Below, in pieces: positions 57,546-64,000 of a stretch of DNA of 64,000 nt; within the stretch, counting starts at the first letter, position 1; each line of letters opens with the position of its first letter. Under the pieces are notes generated by a model that was not told the DNA's origin, ran no database searches, and saw only the letters and a list, made by a program, of their open reading frames with translations. Source of the DNA: Gordius sp. MW1 (taxonomy: Eukaryota; Nematomorpha; Gordioida; Gordea; Gordiidae). The stretch covers positions 11,736,537-11,800,536 of the forward strand of contig OZ038532.1 in assembly GCA_964036665.1 (NCBI GenBank), read 5' to 3'. A program made the position numbers and the translations under genes.

Positions 57546-59528
57546 TTACACACAGGTAACGGCCGAAGCAGTGTTAGCATCGTAGGTGATAGCCACGCAC
57601 CGTCCACAAGGATCGGGGATACATATTATTCTATTTGCAGGCGGTGTACAACTACTCAAGTTATTACATGGGTTGCAGATTGGTGTTGGAACGATAGCTG
57701 GGTCACAAATTTTGGGGCCCAGGATTGTAACCATGAAAGAGGGAAGAGTGATGGTGGACATCATGGGTAATGGCGTGGTCGTTACTAATTGCAATTTTGA
57801 GTGATAATTTGATTAATTCGATCAATATTTTTAGAAAGTCCCTTTTAAAGTGTCAATCTTTAAATAAAAGGACTGGGGAAATTTAGGGTCAAGGTTTTAT
57901 AAGTAGATGGCTTAAAAAAATATTTATGAATAAGGCTTAAAGTTTTGAGTTAATGTTACATTAATCATAAAAAATGAAAATTATAAATAATTTATCCCAT
58001 TTTAAGTTAATATGTTTTATGCTTTCTATGAATTACACTATTTACCTAATTTAAATACTTCTTTAATTTACGAATGATAAACATGGGCTTATAATAAAGG
58101 ATACAACTAACTATGTAATATGTCTAATAAATCTTATTATAAAAATCTTTTCCATGTTACTATTCTTACAAAAATATATTTTTATTTTTGGGATTAGCTA
58201 ATAAAAAAACATCCTAAATAAAGTTGTTAATTATATTTAAAAATTAGACGTTAATTAAACATAAATTTTAAATAAAAAATATGCTCTTGCCGTTTCATTT
58301 TACATTCTGGTATCATATAATGAATTTGCTTTGTTAGCTCTTTTCAGTTACAAATTATTTCTTATAATATTATTATATTAACATATGGGCCATAGAATTA
58401 TATAATTGCTTAGAACTATAAAATAAAATATACAAATTAGTTAAGTCAAATTATTAACGGTCTCATATTTATACATTTTTAATTTTTTTAATATTTTAAT
58501 TATTATAATTATTTTTAATGTTATAAAAAATTATATACAAAAGCTGATGTTATATATAGTGTTAGCTCATCTTAGCGTTTATTTATTTTAATAATTTTCA
58601 ATTAGTATTTATTCAATATAAAGATCCATAAAATGAATATTTAATTTAAATAATTTGTACAATTCATAGCCCTAAATATATTAAAATTTTGAAGCTAGAT
58701 AAAATTTCAAATAAATTAATGTTATATTAATTAATTAATAATTAATCGCAATTATTTTTCGATTATATTAGGGGAAATGTATATAAGTTGTCTTACGTTG
58801 AAAAGGAAGTGGACAGCAGCAACCGTAATTGTCCACTAATATTCTCGCGTCGCAAAATGTGTTAGCAGGACAAGTCCTTGCTGTGCTCCCACTTTTATAA
58901 CTCGGTCTAAATGTTGGAGAAGTGCAATAAGTTGAGGTTAAGGCCTCGTCATCTAGGCAGGATACGCATTCTAAAGAACAAATGGGACATTTATTAATTT
59001 TATGATCTTAAATATATTGTAAGTGTTCGATTGAAATCTAATATTATTATATTTTTAAACTTACACTACCATAATGTATGTATACGTAAATGTAATCATC
59101 AGGTTAAATATGCTTTTTATAATATATTTATAAATTATCAATATTGGCGTGATTACTTCTCTGGGCAGTTGCACCTTTTTTGGTAGGGGGAGCTACCGGT
59201 TTTTTGGCATTTGTGCCGGAGCTTGAACCCCAATTTCCACTATTTATTTGTGGCTCATCGGGGGGATACATATCATCCATATAATCGTGGTCGCTATAGC
59301 CCATATGACTTAAGGGGTACCCATTGTACTGATATTGGCTAATTCCTTGGTTGATTTGAATCAACACCTATTTATAAGACAAGTAATGTTATAAAATGTT
59401 ATAGAATTATTTTTTGAATATTACACCATTTCTTATGATATATTTACATATAAAAGTTGGCTTACCAAGGCAAGGAGTAAGGAGCGGCTGAATATTTGAT
59501 AAGCCATGTTTTTCTGACACGCTGACAT
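57546..59528 (-). CDS. Secreted cysteine-rich protein, 4 exons (family not recognised)
   Basis: Exons on minus: 59528-59466, 59367-59157, 59006-58797 and 57784-57546, total 723 nt (240 residues plus stop). Introns are GT-AG (99, 150 and about 1010 nt) with consistent phases 0, 1, 1. The N-terminus MAYQIFSRSLLLALVLIQ (from the second ATG, 59507) is a signal peptide. It is followed by a Tyr/Asp/Pro-rich, Lys-ending low-complexity region, then exon 3 with CPICSLECVSC, a CDAR segment and CCCP, and exon 4 with a Pro/Thr-rich stretch, PTPICNPCNNLSSC and PDPCGRC. About 19 cysteines suggest an extracellular disulfide-rich protein. An alternative acceptor at 58970 would remove 12 residues from exon 3. 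A TATA box is at 59555-59564. Function unknown; cuticle, egg-case, venom-like or immune roles cannot be told apart. Confidence 0.72.
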
Positions 59529-59554
59529 TTTGGATTTGGGAAATGGGCAAGAAA

Positions 59555-59564
59555 GTATTTATAC
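59555..59564 (-). promoter_or_regulatory. TATA box of the cysteine-rich gene
   Basis: On the minus strand GTATAAATAC begins about 36 nt before the first ATG (59528) and 57 nt before the second (59507). With initiation about 30 nt downstream, the transcript would start near the first ATG, favouring the second ATG as translation start. Confidence 0.6.
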
Positions 59565-62500
59565 TTTTGCTAAATTATTGTGTTCCGGAAAAAATAGGGT
59601 TTCAGGAAGTGCTCGATATTAAAACTTGTCTGGGTTATTTTATAGAAAGTTTGGGTTATTAGATGAAATACTTTATAACAGAAGGGTCCCAAATTTAAAA
59701 GCAATTCAAGGTACAGGAGTACATCCTACTTTTTTTGTTGTTGATTAATTAATTAATTGCTCAGCACTGTTTGGGGTTTTGTGAAGAAAATAAAAATAGG
59801 GGTATGGGGAGGGGAAATAATAAAATTTCACAACTTTACGACACGTTTCAATGGAATTTTACGATTGAGGCACAAAAATGTAACAATGTGTTATGTTGGC
59901 AAGACTTATTTTTCTCATTTTTTAAGCATATAGGCTGCTTCCGTCATAATAATTTTTCTAAATAGATGGGCATCAAGAAGATGATTGATTCGCTAAAAAG
60001 ATATTTGGATTTGCAATATCTTTTAAAAACAAGGATCGTCAAATAATTTTAAAACAACGTTCGATTTGAAGTGGGTTGAATTTTTTCAATTTCACGAGAC
60101 CTCCTCCTCTCTGATTGATTAATTAAAGAGTTTATGGGTGTTATGAACCTTCGATTGAGGCGCGCTGCATATAGGATGAGATCCATCCTAGTTTAGTTTA
60201 ATTTTATAGGGCATCAGGGGAATGATATGTGGAAAATGTCATTTGACATACTTTTTAATTTTTACCAAAACCAAGTGCAGTTGTATGGGAATAAAATACG
60301 CTATTACGTGAACCTTTGTTTAATGAGTGTGATATGAGAGCGAGGAGGGGGAGGGGCAGAATTAAACTCCATAGAATCCTAAAAGAAGAATGTAACACCA
60401 TTTGCAATGGGTTGCGGTGACCCCAATAAAGTATATACGGGAACGTACCGTTATCCTACTACATCAACCCCCGCTCCAAAGTGATCCTAATCAATTCACT
60501 TCAACAAAACTCATCATACCTCACATTTTACTAATCCTTTAATCTCATAAAATTGTCATTTAGACTTCACATGGGGGTAGGTGGGTTAATTAATAACTTG
60601 TGCAATAATATATGTGAAATTACTATATCAAGGAATTAGCATATTATATCGTGTTAAATTATTTTTCCATAAATTGTGCAAGTTTTTTTTCTGCAAAAGT
60701 TTAATATAAAGTTTACTAGATGAATAGATAATTATTGCAAAATCTTAAATTAATAAATTATAAGCGTGATCTTGTTTCATTTTAAATTAAAAAATATTAA
60801 ACTAAAAAGCAAACCCAAGATAATAACAAAAAATCACAAGTATTAATATTAAATTTTAAAAAATTTGTTAATTTAATGGTAAGAAATTGTATTACCATTT
60901 AGCGAAAATCTTGCGATTAACTTTTAAGTATTTCTTCTAATTTGATCAAAAATATGTGTTGGGGAATTAAGTGTAAATTAAACTTGTTTTGACTAGCTTT
61001 GAAAAGAGATATGGTGTTAAATCAGCACGATTTAGAAATTAAAGATAAATTTATAATTTAAAGTTTTTGCAGTTTTTTCAAAGCTCCATGATTAAGTTTT
61101 TCAAGAACTATCAAATTTTAATTAATTTATGAAAATTTAATTTAAATTGCTTTCCAGTAAAAATTTAAACTATAAGGTTTTTACCACATATTTTTAAATA
61201 TCCAATTAAGCTATAAAACCTACTATATAATGATTTTGAAATTTACCTTTTACTTTTAAATAAATCAATATTAAATACCAAGCATAAGTTGGTCACACAC
61301 TTTGTTTCAATCTAGGTTATCTAATCAAGGTTTAGCAAAAGTTGTAATATAATAAAAAAAACATTTAAAAACACACCTCTATGCTATACTATTAAATGAA
61401 ATAGTTTTTCTGAGAAAGTTTAATGTTATTTAGCAGAAAATAGGTCAACTGTAAATTAAAATGCATAAACATTTGTATTATTCATTAGCATTTTATCAAA
61501 AAACTGGGTAATTAAAATTAAGAAATACCTTTATTCATAATAAAATATACAATTATTTCTTTGTCGCATGCTGTAGCATATTAATAATAGCTAGAGGAGA
61601 CCGGGGACTTAATGGCCATAAAAAATTAAATCACGTTTGAAAAAAACTAATTAAGTTTTTTATAATTTTTTTATTGGCATACATTTTTATAGTCTATTTC
61701 CACTATAAGAAAAAAAAATTGAGAAAAAAGTGCTTATAGTTTATTCATAAATTGAGTTTAAAAAAATCAAAAATCCTAGAAATTCCAAAAGTGCCCGGGG
61801 TTAGTTATAGCTATGTTCAGGGGATAGATTAACCCTGACGTTTTGACTTCTTAATAGTGTATGCTAACTCAAATCAATAAAAATATTGTTACATTATAAA
61901 AAAATTCAAATGTAATATGTTTGTATTTTATATGATAAAAATAAAATAAGGGTCAAGATGACAATCTGACTAAGTTATACTTAAAATACAGATTCTGCAA
62001 TGTAAGTAAACTTTTAGTCGTTTTAAAAAATATAATTATAGTCTATTTCTATTCTAAATTACACTAAGTTGAATTATAAACTAGATTATTGTTTTTTAAA
62101 TTTTGTCATTTGGTCCAATGAAAAATGGCTATAACTAGCCCCTCTCCGACTAGCCCTGACCCCTATTTTTATAAAATTAATAATTCAACATGTTATATTG
62201 CGAATATTTAATCATTCGGCGTTTTTTATATAAAAAATATCCCTTTATAAGATAAAACTTAAACTAGTCCAAAATATAAAGCCAAAAAAATTTTATGTGC
62301 AAAATAGAAAATTTTGTCAAGGCTACTAATAGCCCCGAAAAATCGTTTTTCTTTTATAAAAATTTAAATTTTATTTTTTCCGAACAAAAATTTTTTACTT
62401 ATACTATATGAAAACATACACATATGGTTTAAATTTTAATCATATATCATTATTTTTTTAAAAATAATTACAAAGATAATAGTAACCCGGCGACTAGCCC

Positions 62501-62751
62501 CGGTCGCCCCTAATCTCTTTTGAGAAATGATAGCCGGAGAGTCCGGTTAGGCCCGGCTCCGGCCAGCTAAGCTATTAATTTTTATGTTTTATAAGGCTTT
62601 TATCTATATTATAAGGCCCAAAAATGGTGTTTTTCATATTATTCATAAATTTTAAGATTTTTTTAATGGATCCCATAAATCTTATATATGGTTGAGAATT
62701 AAGCAAAGAAACTTTTGTTATAAAAATAAAGCCTTGCATTATTAGGCATAA
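59565..62751. other. Gene-free AT-rich stretch
   Basis: About 3.2 kb with stops in all frames. Slightly GC-richer patches occur at 60110-60180, 60320-60480 and 62490-62575, without recognisable motifs. No inverted or tandem repeats of note. Confidence 0.5.
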
Positions 62752-62905
62752 GTGGTTTATGTCGGGCTACGAGCGCTACTTGAGAAATTAAACCGCGGGC
62801 CACTTGTTGGCAGAAATAAAAACCCGTTTAAGACCGAGAGCAAATCTAAATGGACCGCTCGGTGTCTTGTTCAAACAATGAGCCTGGTGGGATTTAGAAA
62901 AGTTG
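62752..62905 (-). repeat. SINE-like repeat, third copy
   Basis: On the minus strand CATTGTTTGAACAAGACAC is followed by CGGTCTTAAACGGGTTTTTA, CCAACAAGTGGCCCGCGG and TCAAGTAGCGCTCGTAGCCC. The same blocks in the same order occur on the plus strand near 23058-23350 and 34215-34535. An open frame on + (62752-62982) overlaps it but shows no protein motif. Compact, GC-richer than its surroundings. Confidence 0.45.
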
Positions 62906-63449
62906 TAAGGAGGTTTTTGAAATTATTGCGTTCTTGCAGGAAAGAGAGCACACGCGGAATTAGCTCACATTTAAATATTTAATTGTCTAAGAACAAACAT
63001 AATATTAAAGAGTTTTGATACATTTTAGTCAAAAACCCTTTGTTTTAATTAATTTTTGTTTAAAGTAATTTATCAAAAAATTTTGACTCCCCCTTCTTTT
63101 AGGCAATCCTGCATAAGCCACTGGTTATAACAATATTGATCATGGATCAACAATGTACTAGATTTTAGATGCAGGGTCTTTACATCAAGTTTCTCATAAG
63201 CAACCTTTTACAAAACTTTTAAATTTACTTTCACAATTAACCTCATATATATATATAAATGTAACTCGATTTTTTTTTGGCCGGAAAGTTCCCGACGGAT
63301 CCAAATTTGGCCAAATCATTGCGTTAGCATTGTAGATGTCTTATACATACTTTTTATAGACTTAGGATAGCGGGAATCATGTTTTAAAAAAATAAAATTG
63401 CCATCTAGCGGACGCTAAATTCAAACGTTTCCATCGTTACTTTATTACT
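62906..63449. other. Gene-free stretch
   Basis: AT-rich, with a TA microsatellite near 63247. No gene. Confidence 0.4.
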
Positions 63450-64000
63450 CATTAAGACCCGGCCCGGCCCTAGCCCGGAATTTAAAATGGAAAAAAATTA
63501 TGCCCGGCCTGGGCCCGTATTGTAGCACCTTTCAAAACAAGGCCAGGCCCTGCCCGGAATTTTAATAATTGCAGAAATTTAATTGATTTTGGTAAAGTTT
63601 TTTATTAAAAAATAAAACGCACATTATAAATCGATAATGGAACTATTTTGATGCAAAAAGACAGGCAAAAATTTTTGCGTTTAAATTTCTTCTCTACTCT
63701 TCACAAATGCAGCTCGCTGACTAAAAACACCTTACAATCGAGGCAGATGATGCAGGTGTCGAAAAAATCTTGCAAACATGAGAGCTAAGCGCTTGAAATT
63801 GACCACCGTGGTCTTTCCACCATTCCAATACTACTACTTTTTTCTCGTTGATTTATCTGTATGTAGGTATCAATTTCTTTTACTTTATAAAATTATTTCT
63901 AAATATTTTCAGCTATTAACAATAGATTTATTTTGGTTCCATCAATTGTTTGTATAATAGACAAAGCGCGATAAGAATGAATGAATGTTAAACAGATTCA
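63450..64000 (-). mobile_element. GC-rich hAT copy, cut by window end
   Basis: From AAGACCCGGCCCGGCCC at about 63454 the sequence is the inverse of the right part of the hAT at 26356-27553: the GGCCCGGGCCCG array, TTGCAGAAATTTAATTGATT, then the transposase end (inverse of the SSERCFSSAS region at about 63720-63780, with changes). The terminal 24 bases (TAGAGACCTGCAAAATCGAT...) are missing on the left. It continues beyond the window. Confidence 0.7.

Noticed and set aside
57586-57804. 72-codon plus-strand open frame
   Set aside because: Antisense of exon 4 of the cysteine-rich gene, whose splice phases and cysteines support the minus strand.
62752-62982. 76-codon open frame
   Set aside because: It overlaps the SINE-like repeat and shows no protein motif; the repeat explains the conserved sequence.

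Overview
The window looks like AT-rich genomic DNA from an invertebrate animal. The evidence is two spliced genes with animal architecture, an intronless Golgi-type glycosyltransferase gene, and a dense, nested load of eukaryotic transposons (hAT, Ty3/Gypsy, RTE-type LINE, pogo-like MITE, foldback elements, a possible Helentron-type element). Several reconstructed introns are very short (38, 36-40 and 54-55 nt), which recalls nematodes or flatworms more than insects. The phylum cannot be fixed from sequence alone. Nothing prokaryotic (operons, CRISPR, Shine-Dalgarno sites) is visible, and no convincing tRNA or rRNA was found.

Three host loci stand out. (1) A family-31 glycosyltransferase (beta-1,3-galactosyltransferase-like) gene on + at 16197-17723. 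A roughly 10-11 kb tandem duplication (unit 1 16325-26178, unit 2 26250-37213) starts inside its coding sequence. The second copy therefore lacks the membrane anchor, was later hit by a hAT element (26356-27553), and continues as a hAT-GT31 chimeric open frame to 28860. (2) A seven-exon orthologue of PPP1R8/NIPP1 (nuclear inhibitor of protein phosphatase 1) on - at 38520-41963, 416 codons, with FHA domain and conserved C-terminus. Its fourth intron carries a GC-rich hAT-like element. (3) A four-exon gene for a secreted, cysteine-rich protein of about 240 residues on - at 57546-59528, with a TATA box; the family is not recognised.

The rest is mobile DNA. 1-4270: RTE endonuclease fragments on - split by a foldback element (427-3757), which itself holds a direct-repeat-flanked insert and a MITE. 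4.3-16 kb: mostly gene-free, with two GC-rich hAT derivatives and a TRIM-like element (13611-15121). 16.3-37.2 kb: the tandem duplication, each unit with a decayed Gypsy-like element. Unit 1 holds a foldback element with a nested hAT; unit 2 holds a hAT and a Helentron-like insertion with a minisatellite. 37.4-38.0 kb: another foldback element. 42-44.6 kb: hAT remnants and MITEs. 44.9-49.5 kb: a full-length but broken Gypsy element. 50.8-56.6 kb: second Helentron-like copy, a hAT with GAGAC arrays, an RTE reverse transcriptase remnant, a pogo-like MITE and a foldback arm. 59.6-64 kb: gene-free AT-rich DNA, a SINE-like repeat and the end of a hAT copy.

Because the duplication supplies natural empty sites, three insertions (foldback, hAT, Helentron-like) can be delimited against the undisturbed paralogous sequence. 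That is the most informative property of the window.
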